Of a stretch of DNA of 64,000 nt, positions 1 to 11,744 are shown one piece after another. The translations under genes were made by a program, and so were the position numbers. Numbering within the stretch: position 1 is the stretch's first letter; each line of letters starts with the position of its first letter. Source of the DNA: Actinernus sp. WN-2022 (taxonomy: Eukaryota; Cnidaria; Anthozoa; Actiniaria; Actinernidae); the NCBI GenBank assembly GCA_030867875.1, contig JAOWCC010000028.1:849147-913146 (forward strand), given 5' to 3'. The notes under the pieces were generated by a model. That model made no database searches, had not been told where the DNA came from, and saw only the letters and a program-made list of their open reading frames with translations.

Positions 1-59
1 TAATTCTTGTTGGGCGTTAAAAAGGCGTTTTACGAACCTGGCTATGAAATATATACATG

Positions 60-292
60 TGTTGGAAGAGTCAGCCAAATGTATTTTCTGCAAAAAAAAA
101 ATATATTTTGGCAAATCTGGCTGGGAAAAGGCAAACAAATGTATTTCTGGCAAAAATATTAGTGTTTTGGGGAAATCTGGCTGGGAAAAAGCAACCAAAT
201 GTATTTCTGGCAAAGATATTACTGTTTTTGCAAATCTGGCTGGGAAAAGTCAGTAAACGTACCTCTGGCTGGCAAAATATAATCATTGGCAT
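60..292. repeat. Imperfect 60-bp tandem repeat
   Basis: About four diverged copies of a 60-bp unit sit head to tail, each carrying AAATCTGGCTGGGAAA; the copies of this motif begin near 113, 173 and 232. Because 60 is divisible by three, the open frames across it are periodic (a GWEKA-KCISGK-like peptide repeats). That periodicity explains the short overlapping ORFs on both strands, and I do not read them as genes. Confidence 0.8.
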
Positions 293-470
293 CTCTGCTG
301 GCTGGGAAGATTGATTTCTATAATATTCCCTAGCTGACTCTGAAGAGCGGATAAAATTTTCCCACGCTCCTTTCTTTTTTGCTAAATATGATGCAACATG
401 CGTTTATTAACATCAAAACAAGCAGAATCACCATTTTCGGAATTTGCTTCGTTGGACCGGACTTGGTCAT

Positions 471-538
471 TATAAATGCAAGGGCTTTATCTGTATATTA
501 ACCCGGATCAATATACAGATAAAGCCCTTGCATTTATA
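471..538. repeat. Perfect foldback hairpin, 29-bp arms
   Basis: Positions 471-499 are the exact reverse complement of 510-538, with a 10-nt loop. Partial complementarity continues outside the arms (TTGGTCA on the left, GACCAAT on the right), so the original palindrome was longer. It may be a foldback MITE or the scar of one; no target-site duplication is certain. Confidence 0.85.
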
Positions 539-545
539 AGACCAA

Positions 546-2080
546 TGTAAGGGTTGTGCTCTTAAGCTGACAGTCAGTTCAATGACCCGATACTGAGACC
601 TGAAGTACAACACTTTCACTCTCTCTCTTTTTAACTGCGAGCCGTCTTATCATTATGGGACGTGATTTTTTCACCATACTCCAACTGCGCATGTTAGTGA
701 CGTAACCTTAACGCCGAAATAATTATTCTATTGTATGATTCAGTGCTTTGTTTAATTTACAAACCTCCCAAGGACCGCGTTTGCTTTTTCTAAAGATCAA
801 AGAACTGTTTCTCATAGGAATGTTTTTTGTGAGAAAACCTTGTCAATCAAGAAATAAGTCAGTTAAATACCTCGAACCTCGGCTTTTATCCATATACATC
901 CCGAGGGCCGTATATTGCTAAAAGCCTCGGTTCTTCGTTTATAACTCTTACTGCTTATTTCACGGCGCAGCTCAGTGAGCAGGCAGGATGACTAGCGGGC
1001 AAGATTTTTTCATCTTGTCCGCTCAGGATTTTCCAAATTCGCTCACAGCTCTTTGTATAATCAAATAGTAATAAAACCCGTACCTTTTGAAAGAAACTAA
1101 ACAATTTGTTACATGAAGGCAAATACTAATTTAAAACTATTTCTGCTTTTTCATATTTCAGCCGCTAAAATTCAACCTTTTAGAGCGATTAATACAGTTT
1201 TTCCGGCTCTCGCAAATTCGATAAAACAACTGCAGCAAAAACGACTGAATTGAATGAAGCTGAATTAGTCAAGATAAACTGAACTACACCGAGAAGCTGA
1301 AATGGCTGTGACTTCAAAAAACACTAAGAAAAGTTTGGCTACCTCACAACGCTACAATCGTGGTACAAAGAAATACATACAATTATTACACAGTTTCGTC
1401 AAAGTAAGCAAGAAGCCGGGTTTATTCAGTTGCACGGGCTAAGAAATTCAGCATTCACATTGGCAATTGGCTTATAAATTATGAATATTTACTAATTAAT
1501 ACTTACAAGTTTGTTTGTATTCTTCTACAGCTCTTTTTGTCAAGCTTTACTGTGTGCTTATCGCCACTCGAGTGATTTCAACTTGCCGATTTTCAACTCT
1601 TTCAAATCTTCCACAAATATGCACATTTTTGTCTCCAGATAAAATGCATTCGGGTTCCTTATAAAGTTGTCATTGAAACCTAGTGCATCTGAAGTAAAGT
1701 ACAGGTCAGTTTTCATCCATAAAGAGCATTTTTGATCAGTGTCGGAAAACGAACTGTTTTGAACGCCACGAGATTGAATTTCAAGTGAAAGTCGTCGAGT
1801 CTTGATTTCTTTTCGCTCTTCAGTTTACCACGCAATGCAATGGGTTCCTGGCGCGTGCGTCAAAGTGGGATTTTATTCATTTTTGCAATATAGTATAAAC
1901 CTTATTGACCAAGCTTGTTCGGTCAAGATTGGGTAATATTGGCCTCGTTCATTTTTTTTTTTGCGCTTTTATGGACCTCGACTTCATCTCGGTCCATAAA
2001 CACGTAAAAAACGAACTTGGCCAATTAATACCCCCATCTTGACCTCGCGCGTGCCTATTATCCCATTTCGGCCATCTCAC
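546..2080. other. No recognised gene
   Basis: No coding sequence can be supported here. The only structure noted is an imperfect hairpin at about 874-933, with arms GAACCTCGGCTTTTA and TAAAAGCCTCGGTTC. The rest is unremarkable AT-rich DNA with frequent stops in all frames. Confidence 0.5.
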
Positions 2081-2083
2081 TAA

Positions 2084-2310
2084 GGGTGCGTTCGATTGAC
2101 CGTTTTCCGGAATAGGAATAGATGGAATATAGTCTCTGGAAATCACTGGTTGAGGTACAATTTACACTGTAAGCTACAAATGCTTGCTGACATATGATAT
2201 TCAGGATACAATTATTTAGTATTCCAGTAGCTAAAAGAATCCAGTATAGGCGATTTGTAGTGAACATTCTGTTTATTCTTATTCCGGAATACGGTCAATC
2301 GAACGCACCA
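2084..2310. mobile_element. PIF/Harbinger-like MITE with TAA target duplication
   Basis: The ends are inverted repeats of about 35 bp: GGGTGCGTTCGATTGACCG on the left and CGGTCAATCGAACGCACC on the right, continuing into TTCCGGAATA on both sides. TAA flanks both ends (2081-2083 and 2311-2313). A 3-bp TAA duplication and a G-rich terminus fit the PIF/Harbinger superfamily. The outermost base of the right end is mismatched. At 227 bp with no ORF it is non-autonomous. Superfamily assignment rests only on ends and duplication length. Confidence 0.65.
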
Positions 2311-2867
2311 TAAGCCACGTTACCTAGCGCTTACTATTTGCTCTGTCGTTGGTCGCGAGTTTGGATGAAAAAGCTACTTCATCTCCACTTCTGTAACTGA
2401 ATCCGAATTGTACAAATACTATCCAGAAAAGAAGATCTAGGGATTCTTATCACATATTTGGTTCCATTTAATGAACAGCTCAGAAAGCGATGGAGTTTAA
2501 AAATATGCGGAGATGTCAGCCCACGCTTCAGGCTTCGATAAATAGCCAGAGTGAATAAAAACCCTTCACAGAATGAAGTTAATACTTTTTCGCTTCTTAA
2601 TGTCATTTTGTGTGACATGCGTAGTCAGCATCCTGATTTACCATACTATTGAACAAGATAACTTAACTATAGTCTATACGAGATTCCATCTTTCGGCCTT
2701 CGCAAATCACCGCTAGATTTCCTCGCAAATTGTGCACGTTGTTAATTCCTCGGCCAATCCAAAGAAATCGAGGTGTGGGAGAAGGACACTATATCGCGGG
2801 GGGCCAACGTATTGTACAATTACCACATGGACTGTAATTAGGTCCCAGGCCTCCCCGCTATTCCTAT

Positions 2868-2987
2868 CTCGGATTCTCGCATGTCGGATTCTCGCATGTC
2901 GGATTATCGCATGTCGGATTCTCGCATGTCGGATTCTCGCATCTCGGATTCTCGCATCTCGGATTCTCGCATCTCGGATTCTCGCAG
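2868..2987. repeat. 15-bp minisatellite, eight units
   Basis: Eight consecutive 15-bp units of the form CTCGGATTCTCGCAT occupy exactly 120 bp. The first units have TGTCGG and the last three ATCTCGG, so variants are ordered along the array, as expected from stepwise expansion. The period is a multiple of three, so one forward frame reads a five-residue repeat (RILAC/RILAS) inside an ORF at 2732-3010. That ORF lacks other protein-like features. Confidence 0.9.
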
Positions 2988-2989
2988 AT

Positions 2990-4250
2990 GGCCCTTATAA
3001 GCCACCGTAACAACTGAAAGTGTCGACACATCCTCCATTTTTGTCCCTTTTCTACAACTGATATGTTCTACCCATTTCATGCATTACATGCACTATGCCC
3101 CAGCTTGTGAAATTTACTCAGCAAACGTTCCCACGATGATTAGCTATCAATTAAATGTTTGGACCTTGGAATTACTTATTGTCTGATATCAATCAATTAT
3201 ACTTATTGAGGCGGGCGGTATAAAAAGGAGCTGACCCATTGAAGCTGTCCAACAGAAGCAATCAACCTCGGAAAGAAATTCGTAGAATGGATCACGAGCA
3301 ATACAAAACCTTAGTCGGAGTACCCGAGGGATGGAACCTACCCAAGTAATTTTGATCCAGGGAAAACGAGCTCTCCGAAAGAGTGCTGGGAATTTTATGC
3401 CTTACGTAAAGTCCAGACTACGCCAGTTTACAATGAAATAATGACTTGTAAAATATTTTCGGGATTACTGACGTAGTCTTTACTCCCGGTCTGCCATGCC
3501 CTTCCGGGACTTTACGTAAGACCATCGATGCAGGGTTTAAATAAACCCAACTCAGGCGCGGATCGAGAAAAAAATCTATACGGTTTCCGACTTCCCAACT
3601 CATTGGAAATTTTACTGAATCCCCTCCCCCTTAGTCCTCAAGGGGTTAATGCACGCCACGTTAACTTTGACCGGTTTCCGTAAACCGGTTAAACCGGTCT
3701 GGATCCGCGCCTGCAACTTTGTAAAGATAGTCAGTTGTATATCCCTGACGAAGTCGGAAGACTCAGACGAAACGCGTAGGATCAATAAAACAATTCAAGC
3801 TGCCATAGTCTTGTGCTGCTCACTGGATCTCCATAAAAAAAATCTACCCTGATATAACGAATAAATGTAATTCACGAGACGGATCTCAAATGTTAAACAG
3901 ATGGACACATTGTAAATATAGCTTTCTGTCAACAGCTCACTGCATGGAGTGCATGCTGTCCTATCGAGAATGCTAGTGCACGTACTGTTACTTCTCAACT
4001 GTATTATCCTCCGTTATGACGTGACGTAACAAGGTAAACTTAAACAAGCAACCTCTCACGGCCGTGGTTTTGGTTCGAGAAATTAAAGGCTTCCAACAAT
4101 TCCCTTTATTGTTCTTTAATATAATGAGCAGACTGAAGTTTTAGGAATTAGGGTAAAGCTTTTAATTAGAGATCCAACAGGCATTTCAATTAATAATCTT
4201 GAATTCAACAAATACCAATATGGAATCGTATTGGCTCATCATGTTTAGGG
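2990..4250. other. No recognised gene
   Basis: I see no supportable gene. A weak hairpin lies at about 3398-3515 (CTTACGTAAAGTCC and its complement), and a short CCGGTTT-rich palindromic patch at 3667-3700. Confidence 0.45.
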
Positions 4251-5812
4251 AACCGTCACATATTGATTTTTCACGAGAAACGTCCAACGAAGTATCTTTT
4301 TCAACCCCCCCCCCCCCCCCCACCCCCCTAAGAAACGTCAGAGATTTATGGATTTTTTTTCAAAAGTCATACACTACCTCTTTCCATTCATGTCCGCCTT
4401 TTCATTCCAACTTAAACAACTTGTCACAAAGTCCTATTTGGTGGGAACGGAAGGGGCGTTGAACTGATTCATCATGAAACCTTTGAAACCTTTTGAGTTC
4501 TCAAAAACATAGAAAATTAGATGAGATAGCTGTGGGACAATGCGTGTATCGTAGGGTCATTCATTTTTCTGGCTTTTTGAAAAAATGAAATCAGTTGAAA
4601 AAATCAAATTTCATTTTACAAAAATATGAAAAACGAATCTCGGGACAGTCAATCGGGGAGGGCCATACATTTGTTTTCATTTAACGAAGGATGCGCAAAA
4701 AAGATTGTACTCTTTGAGGCCGTAACTATATATGGGGAAGGGCCTATTCATTTAACCTGAAATACGGAGAGAAAGAACTACTGCCCACTGTAATGGTCGT
4801 TGTGGAAGAACTGTTTACTACCAAAAGCACTCGCACCATCATGATCATACATGTAGCTGTTTCCCTGTACTATCAAAGAGGAACCACCTTCTGGGAAGGA
4901 AGAAAGGTTAAATCGTCCATCTTTGGAAGACCGCTCCATATCACGTGACTTATATATTAAAGAGTATGAAAGTTAAAATTCAATCTTAAGTAAGTTATCT
5001 ATATCTATTCAAACGATCATAAATCAGCTGTATCACCATACCGGAAACAGATCGTTCTCTTTGATTGTCGACTTAGTGATCAACATTTGAAAAGTATTCC
5101 AATAATGTTTTTTGCTCTTCAAAGTTTTCTCATAATCTTTAAGCTTCCGGCAAAATGGAGACTTGGAATACGTCAATGCCCATTCACGTGTTTGAAATAA
5201 AGTGTACATTGCTCAAGACGTTTTATTAACTTGCGGCGACGGCCAGTCTGCATTTATCTGGCCTTTCTTCAACTTCCTGTTAACCCTCGAGTCCCTGTCC
5301 TTTGGACCGAGAATGAGGATGTCGGCGTCCCCACGATGTTCCACTATTTTCGATCGAGTTTCCCGCGAAAAGACCCTCATGTGACTACATAATTAGCTAA
5401 ATTGTCCCCACGCAGTGAGACTTGAAAATCGACATTCGCAATATTTATTGAAAAATGAAAATTAACTGTCGCAATATTTGTTTTTCATATTTTATAGCTT
5501 TTGAAAAATGAAAATTGACTGTCCCAAGATTCATTTTTCATTTTTTTCTAAAATGAAATTTGATTTCTTTCAACTGCTTTCATTGTTCATTTTTTACAAA
5601 TAGCCAGAAAAGTGAATGACCCTAGATTCACGCATTTGGGACAACCGCAATCTGCCATTTCTCTTCAGGAGTCTTTACATAGCGTCGCAGAGATATGTGA
5701 TGTGATGTTTCTGAAAACTATCGATTTTTCCACGGAGAAACGTCACAAGTCAAAATCCCCCCAACCCCAAACTTCGCTGGATGTTTCTCGTGGAAAAATT
5801 GATATGTGATGC
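4251..5812. mobile_element. Degenerate inverted-repeat element, about 1.6 kb
   Basis: The outer ends are inverted: CACATATTGATTTTTCACGAGAAACGTCC-like sequence near 4258 pairs with the complement near 5775-5808. A stronger inner inverted repeat runs from GGGTCATTCA at 4554 to its complement ending at 5622, with arms of about 105 bp. TA flanks the inner pair (4552-4553 and 5623-5624), but complementarity continues outward. TA may therefore lie within the repeat rather than being a target duplication. A run of about 20 C lies at 4306-4321. No transposase was recognised. Confidence 0.55.
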
Positions 5813-6005
5813 TTCGAAGAACAGCAGATAAAGTTACACAGAGGCACACAAATTGATATAGCTCCATCACAGGATGGACAGGATACAACTTATAATATGG
5901 TACAAATATAAACATACATTTGAGACAATCATGTATTAGTACTCGGAACCTGCAGTATAACAGAACAGCAGACTGAATTGTAAACGTGTATTACATGAAT
6001 AAGTA

Positions 6006-6245
6006 GTGTTTAAATTAAAAGGTCAACTTCTTTAATTTACATACGAGAAAAACAAAAATATTAAACTACATGCATATATACTAGGGGAGCAGAGAATGAA
6101 AGTCACCGCGCTACCAGCCACTCCTAAAGACTGCTAAATTCAGCTAATAATTCTTCCCTTTGGTTATTACTAAGAGGATTTCAAATGAAAGTGTATTTCA
6201 TCTTCAATCTCATGTGGCCCGAGTGAAAGCCCAGATGGGCTCTTG
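6006..6245 (-). pseudogene. Retrotransposon 3' fragment (RT C-terminal tail), decayed
   Basis: This stretch is closely similar to 44066-44310. Read on the minus strand, both retain a GLSLGPHEIE-(D/N)EIHFH peptide resembling the IEDE-HFL motif near the C-terminus of some non-LTR reverse transcriptases (compare 60143-60418). This copy is broken by stops. Identity as a retroelement tail is inferred from that motif and from the repetition. Confidence 0.45.
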
Positions 6246-6468
6246 TTTAGGTTAAATCAAATCTAACGCTATCATTTCTAATTTTTAAACATTCAAAAAT
6301 AAATTTAGCAACGACAACCTTCGCCAATTAAGTATAGACCGCCCGACAAAATAAGGCTATTCAGAACACTGAACGAACGCCTCCGACTTCGCTTATCCCC
6401 CCTCCCCCTTCACAATGTTGGGATAGAAAGGCAACATTTCGGCCTTCTCGAAAACCAACATTGAAATT

Positions 6469-6494
6469 GGGGGGGGGGGGGGGGGGGGGGGGGG
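6469..6494 (+). repeat. Poly-G tract, 26 nt
   Basis: An uninterrupted run of 26 G. It could form stacked G-quadruplexes and is a likely site of length error. Similar G or C runs occur near 4306, 20880, 29170, 31508 and 51180. Confidence 0.9.
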
Positions 6495-6580
6495 TGTTAA
6501 AAATAGCCGAAAATTGCTAAAGAGGTCCGACTTTAATGGCAGGGGTTGTTTGAAAAAACTCTTGGAGGTAACATCGGCTA

Positions 6581-7350
6581 TAGGATCTCGAGAATTAAGA
6601 GAATACTAGCCACACTTGGCAGATTGTTTTATAGTCGGAATCTACAGTACATCTCGTATATTCTGTTTGAAGTCAATCGATGCTGAATGACGATACAATG
6701 ACGTCATACACGCTATTCATATTAAATACGCTGTAGGATCTCGAGAATTAAGAGAATACTTAGCCACACTTGGCAGGTTGTTTTATAGTCGGAATCTACA
6801 ATACATCTCGTATACAGTAGAAACCCGCGTGCAAGAACCTAACGATTTAAGAACCTTTAGGTAGAAATTTGGCATTTAAGTACCCAAAAATATAAGAACC
6901 TGTTTAGCCAGACAAAGTTAAACAGGTTCTTATATGAAAGAGTCATTTGAGTTATGATAGGTAGCTCGACACTGTACATTTGAGACGTCTATCAATTGTT
7001 GTGTTTGGTTTGAATGATAAAAGTTATCATACAGGATCAGTTTTGTCACATGTAAAACAAGTTAAGTCTTGATAAGTATAATACAGATGATTTATGATAA
7101 TATACTATATTAGAGGACCACGCCCATGCTTGGTTCTTATATTCTATGGTCAATAGCTACACTGTACTACATACATCTCTTTATTTAAGAACCTAATTAG
7201 CCTAAATTGTTAACAAGTACCCCAAAATACAAGAACCTGTTTTGCCAGACTTAAAAAAATCTAGGTTCTTACACGCGGGTTTCTACTGTATTCTGTTTGA
7301 AGTCCATCGATGCTAAGTGGCGATACAATGACGTCATGGAGATATATATA
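6581..7350. repeat. 153-bp tandem duplication, second unit split by a MITE
   Basis: Unit A (6581-6733) and unit B (starting 6734) share TAGGATCTCGAGAATTAAGA through to CGATACAATGACGTCAT. Unit A is intact. Unit B is interrupted after ATCTCGTATA by the element at 6815-7288 and resumes with TATTCTGTTTGAAGTC. Unit A reads straight through at ATCTCGTATATTCTG, preserving the empty site. Confidence 0.9.
6815..7288. mobile_element. Tc1/mariner-type MITE with TA target duplication
   Basis: Terminal inverted repeats start CAGTAGAAACCCGCGTG and end with the complement CACGCGGGTTTCTACTG. AAGAACCT-like blocks recur inside both ends (about 6834-6865 and 7190-7270). TA flanks both sides, and comparison with the neighbouring empty duplicate shows exactly one TA was present before insertion. 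No long ORF exists in its 474 bp, so it is non-autonomous. TA duplication with CAG ends fits Tc1/mariner. Confidence 0.85.
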
Positions 7351-7938
7351 ATAACATTCCCACTATTGAATGATAATAACAGTAAAGCACTAAGAAAAAC
7401 TAAATACGTTTATTCAAGGAGGTAACTGTTTTGAAAATGTCTTAAAAATAATAAGTACTCTCCGAAACTGCGAAGATATCAAAGAGTTTACTGCGGGTTA
7501 AAAGTCGTATGTCGTCCATGTTCTTCACAATACTTCGCACATTCGAGTGAGCTATTTTAAACCCACGGGCTTTGGGTAGGTCGTCCGCATTGCAAGGATC
7601 TGTAGCTGGTCCTGGATTCAACTAATGTCCCCCGCAAGCAATATCAGAGATGTAGCAGCCAGAGTAGTGTTGAGTAGATGTATACCAGCCATGAGTTTGC
7701 AAGATGGCTCCGCGCGAATTTCGGGCCAGACCAGCTGCATTTCTACCTCGGATACTGCTTTTCATCCAGTTTTAAAGCGATTAATATAGACTGGGCACCA
7801 TTAGAGATCCTTGGGTGTAGTTTAGGAGACTCTAGAAACAATATTAGAGACTGAAAAATAGAACTAAAAAGACAGAGAGACGAGGAAGCCTGCTTGCCGC
7901 CATTGATGCTAATGTGGCATTAGAGATTGACGTGACAG
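7351..7938. other. No recognised gene
   Basis: Nothing is supportable apart from possible upstream remnants of the gag-like fragment that follows. There is no clear promoter, repeat or ORF. Confidence 0.4.
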
Positions 7939-8441
7939 GTGCGGTGCTCACCCAAGTTGTGTTTTAATATCGTCCATTCAAGAGCGCCTCAAGATGAGGC
8001 TCAACAGCCATCGGTCGCATCATTGTTGGCAAAGATCTCACGCACCGCCTTCAGGTGCATAGAGGACTTCGACAAATACGAAGCGCTCGCCCTCGCAGAG
8101 CAATTAAGCCTGGTCGCCCACTTGGTGAAACATGACAAGGCGCCCTACTACGCACTCGTTCACGAGACCCAGGCCAATGCAGGAGTTCAAGGCGTACTTC
8201 ATGTCCTTGCTGGCCGACAAGGATTATGAGAAGATAATGGCGTTCGTGGTGCGTGCGGAGAAGCTCCTTAGCCGCGCTGACAGGCATGCAGCCCCAGCCT
8301 CCCTCCTCGCCTCCCCAGTCGCAGCCATCTGCCAACAATTACCACTGCTACTACTGCGGTAGACCTGGTCATTTTGCCTCGAGATGCTCTCTGAAGAGGG
8401 ACAGACAAGGCCCCGACGGTACCGGCCCACGTCCACTGTGA
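7939..8441 (+). pseudogene. Gag-like fragment with CCHC zinc knuckle, frameshifted
   Basis: Protein-like sequence continues through three frames: helix-rich sequence ending near LVKHDKAPYYALVHETQ, then MQEFKAYFMSLLADKDYEK, then a segment with CYYCGRPGHFASRC. That last segment is a C-x2-C-x4-H-x4-C zinc knuckle of the kind found in retrotransposon Gag nucleocapsids, followed by a basic tail and stop at 8441. Two frameshifts are needed to join these pieces, so the copy is broken. No protease, RT or integrase was found next to it. An alternative is a CCHC protein of another origin. Confidence 0.5.
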
Positions 8442-9300
8442 ACACTGGACTCTGGCTATTGATCATCGATTTGCCATAGTTTGATTCGTGTAGGCGGTCC
8501 CTTCGCCACAACCTTTGCCCGCCATTAAAGTTATCTTGGTTATCAATATAGTGGTGTTTCGTGTCTTATTTACGCCTACCCTACCGCTTGTTTCATCTTC
8601 TTACCTCACGCCTTACTATTCGGTATCGGGCAATAATGTTTTAATGGCAGTTTTGAAAGGTTAACGAAATCAGCCCTCTCGGATTACCTGGGCTCGAAGC
8701 TGCCATCCCGTGGAATTTTATATTTCCTTCTGTTTGTTATCATTTATTTTAATTTTTTGTTCTTTTCTCGCCATTCGCTTTCAGACTCCACCTAAAAAGG
8801 GAAAGGTCGCACTACCATGATTTCCGGCCTGGGAACCCACATTGTCCTTCGACCCGCGGGACGTCCTGGTTCCTGTTTCATGATGGTTGCCTTCGACAAT
8901 TACACCTTGTCCGCGTCCCAGTGGATCGCAGCTGCTAATGCGCACTTAATTCCAGAGCGCCTCGACTCTATTGTCAGCGGCCATTAACTCGTTGACGTAT
9001 CCATCATCGCATTTAGAGACACTCGCACGCTCCGTGTCGGTGAACTGCACAGCCACAGTGAGATCGCAGCGCAGCCACTTAGCGCCCATGTGCGGGAGGT
9101 ATGTATTATTGTATTTATTTTATAAACAATACTTGCACCTGGGCCCGGTTGTTCGAAGCAAGGGTAAGCGCGTGACGTGGCAATCGCTGATTGGCTGAGA
9201 AGCGATGTCCACACACTTAAAATTATCGTATTTTACGTCTGTCCAGATACGATATTTCTCAGTGCTGGAAATCCTCGTAAAACACTGTAGTTTATGTAAG
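8442..9300. other. Possible 3' flank of the gag-like element; no gene seen
   Basis: An ATTAAA-like polyadenylation context lies near 8525, followed by GC-richer, CpG-containing sequence to about 9215. I could not find a matching second LTR or a credible ORF. Confidence 0.3.
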
Positions 9301-9446
9301 GGTTAGATAATGGCACGAGAGTTCTGTGTGATTTAGAGTGCCGAGCATTTAGATAGAAAACCACGAGAGCGCTAGCGCGAGTGGTTTTCTATCTAAAATG
9401 CGAGGCACTCTAAATCACATAGAACTCGAGTGTTTATTATCTAACC
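9301..9446. repeat. Foldback element with about 63-bp arms
   Basis: GGTTAGATAAT at 9301 pairs with ATTATCTAACC ending at 9446. Between them AGTTCTGTGTGATTTAGAGTG and GTGGTTTTCTATCT recur in inverted form around the GAGAGCGCTAGCGC centre. The arms are imperfect but pair over nearly their whole length. It is probably a small foldback MITE; no clear target duplication was identified. Confidence 0.8.
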
Positions 9447-9954
9447 GTCTTGGAATTTGGTCACATCCACGAGACATTTTTTTCTTATTGGCTATATATA
9501 TGATTTCCCATTATCCAAATATTTCTAAAACTATTTCCTAAATTAAGAGTAATTTTGGTACCCGCATACATATAATTACTAAACATACTTTATTAAGTGT
9601 TCCTCGAGGCGCTTCTCGACACACATTACAATATTAGAAATATATAAAATGGTTAATACCAATTCTAATATAATTTAAAGTCTAATTTAGTGTACATTGC
9701 AGGAGTACATTGTAATCTAAAAATTATAATTGTAATAAGAAACGGCGGTGAAGCTGATCCCTAGATTTCATGAGCTCTTTGATTTCAGGTGAGACGTATT
9801 AAAGGACAAGGTGACTGCGGATCTTTAAAGTCCTAACAGGGGCATGAGCTTCAGGTGTAGACTGAAGAACATCATTGAAGGTCGCTAATTTGGCTTTCAC
9901 TACCTCAACCGAAAAGACGGTCCGAGTTAGCAGCAAGGTCAGCGGTAAATAGCG
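9447..9954. other. No recognised gene
   Basis: AT-rich sequence lacking supportable ORFs or repeats. Confidence 0.4.
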
Positions 9955-10190
9955 AGGGCTCATGTGTGGTGCAGTGTGTTAGCGCTCGCCTCTCACCGCT
10001 GTGGCCCGAGTTCGAGTCGGTGCCATATGTGGGTTGAGATTGTTTGTTATGTTGTTCTCTCCCTTGCCACGAGGATTTTCTACGGGTTCCCCGGTTTTCT
10101 CCCTCAACATGTGAGTTTGAGAGTAGTATGTATAAAATATATGAATGTAGTGGGGATTGTGTGTGGAGTTGAACGTAGGCCCCCACCAGC
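9955..10190 (+). mobile_element. tRNA-derived SINE
   Basis: An RNA polymerase III A-box-like stretch (GTGGTGCAGTGTGTTAGCGC, about 9966) is followed about 40 bp later by a B-box-like GAGTTCGAGTCGG (about 10007-10019). The CGCCTCTCACCGCTGTGGCCC between them is anticodon-arm-like. The body has GGATTTTCTACGGGTTCCCC, a phrase I recall from cnidarian SINEs. It lies directly against the minus-strand endonuclease fragment, suggesting it inserted there. Tail boundaries are not clear. Confidence 0.6.
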
Positions 10191-10211
10191 TATGCTGAAA
10201 TACATAGCCTG

Positions 10212-11050
10212 CTACTGACAAAAAGATTTGTTTTCCTTATAGCTACGCACGGTGATGTAACAAGGTGGAGGCTTTCGGGACTTCAACCTAAATACGGCGT
10301 AGATTGGAAGGTGGTCATTAATAGGAGTATTGAAAACACCACTGTTGCGTACAAGTGCAGGGGACGAGACAAGAATAACATCGATGAGTGACTGGCAGGT
10401 GTTTGTCATTCTGGTTGGAGTGTTGATAACTTTGCGTAAGATTGAGTTCAGTCGACACATTTACGAGTGCCCTGCTCTCGTCTTTCAAGGTGTTACAATT
10501 CAGGTCGCCAAGAACAACAATCGGTTTGCTTTTAACGTGAGAACTTGGATATAGTTAGGCTTGAAAAGGTTCTCAGAACAGGACAGAGGACAGTCTGGTG
10601 GTCGATATGGAGTAATACAGTACCGCTCGAAACCTGTATTCTGATTGCACCATCTACTGTATAGCGTAGCTCTATTGTTTTTGTACTGCACGTTCTAAAG
10701 GTGTATTGTTGGGTAAGCTAATGCTGTGGCTCGTTTCGAGCGGTACAGGCCGGCTCTCGATATGACACACATATCACGACTGACTTTGATTTCTTGCGTT
10801 GAAGTTTTATTCAGAGCTGATGAAAATTAGCATCGGATATTTGTGAAAGCTCGTTTAATACAGAATATGTAATATCCTTCCGCACGTAAGCGCATACACC
10901 ACCGCCCTTCTTGTGTAGACGATCAAGTCTATACAACTTGTATCCATCTATACTGATCTCGCCATTGGTTAGCGTGGAATTGAGCCATGTTTCCGAGATT
11001 GTAAATACTAGACTATTTTTTAGAGTTTTGACAACTTTAGGTTTGAACAC
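10212..11050 (-). pseudogene. APE-type endonuclease of a CR1/L2-like retrotransposon, broken
   Basis: Three minus-strand segments in different frames align in order with a non-LTR retrotransposon endonuclease. The first is 11050-10811, with ISETWLN (the glutamate of the catalytic site) and DGYKLYRLDR followed by KKGGGVCAYV. The second is about 10691-10500, with a YRPPD motif. The third is 10460-10212, with INDHLPIYAVF (the terminal Asp-His pair). Frameshifts and an insertion around 10560-10800 separate them. The RT region expected downstream is absent, and the SINE at 9955-10190 lies there instead. The family call follows from motif order; the exact clade is uncertain. Confidence 0.75.
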
Positions 11051-11740
11051 TTTTACAGAAAAACGTAACCTGAATTGTGTGTGAGATACAAAACAATCTG
11101 AGCTAACCAGTTTGAGTGACGTCCTTTGTTGGTTTCCACATCGCTATCAGACCAGAACTACAGTCAGTAGTAGTTGAACTGTTTTTCAGTCGAGATGTAG
11201 ACCAGGTGATATTCGACTCGATTGAACTCGAACATTTTTAAAAGGTTAGAAAAGCAGTGCGCCATACTTCCTACGAATATTCAAGACAGCATTGCATTTT
11301 AAACAAGCAGCCATATGCCCAGCGGCTTGGGATCCCTGTGGTGACGTCATTGTTTCCCGCCAAAATATAGTGAGCATGACATTGTTTGTGGTCAGCGGCA
11401 CGTACCGTTTCTTTTCTAAAATCTCAAATATGGAACTTCTATTAAAAATGGACAAGAAAATGGAAAGAAAACCCACAAACAGAGTTTATTGGAGTATTTT
11501 AGAGCTCGTAAATACGTTACTAAAGGTCTGTACGGTATGATTCTACACTGGATTGGATTCAAAGGTGCTAGATGTGATTTACCAGCGAGTCGATCGACTC
11601 ACTCCACTCAACAAACATGCGAAAATATTTGCGATGTACCAAATTATACTACTGACTTATGATTATTGGAAAACGTGCCGAAATACCCGGTGAAAAGGCA
11701 AAATGGAGGCAATAACACGGGGAATAACACTACATGAATG
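11051..11740. other. No recognised gene
   Basis: Only short uninformative ORFs. Nothing further can be supported. Confidence 0.4.
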
Positions 11741-11744
11741 GCCT

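Noticed and set aside
8051..8511. Minus-strand ORFs opposite the gag-like fragment
   Set aside because: They are antisense to the zinc-knuckle sequence and lack recognisable motifs.
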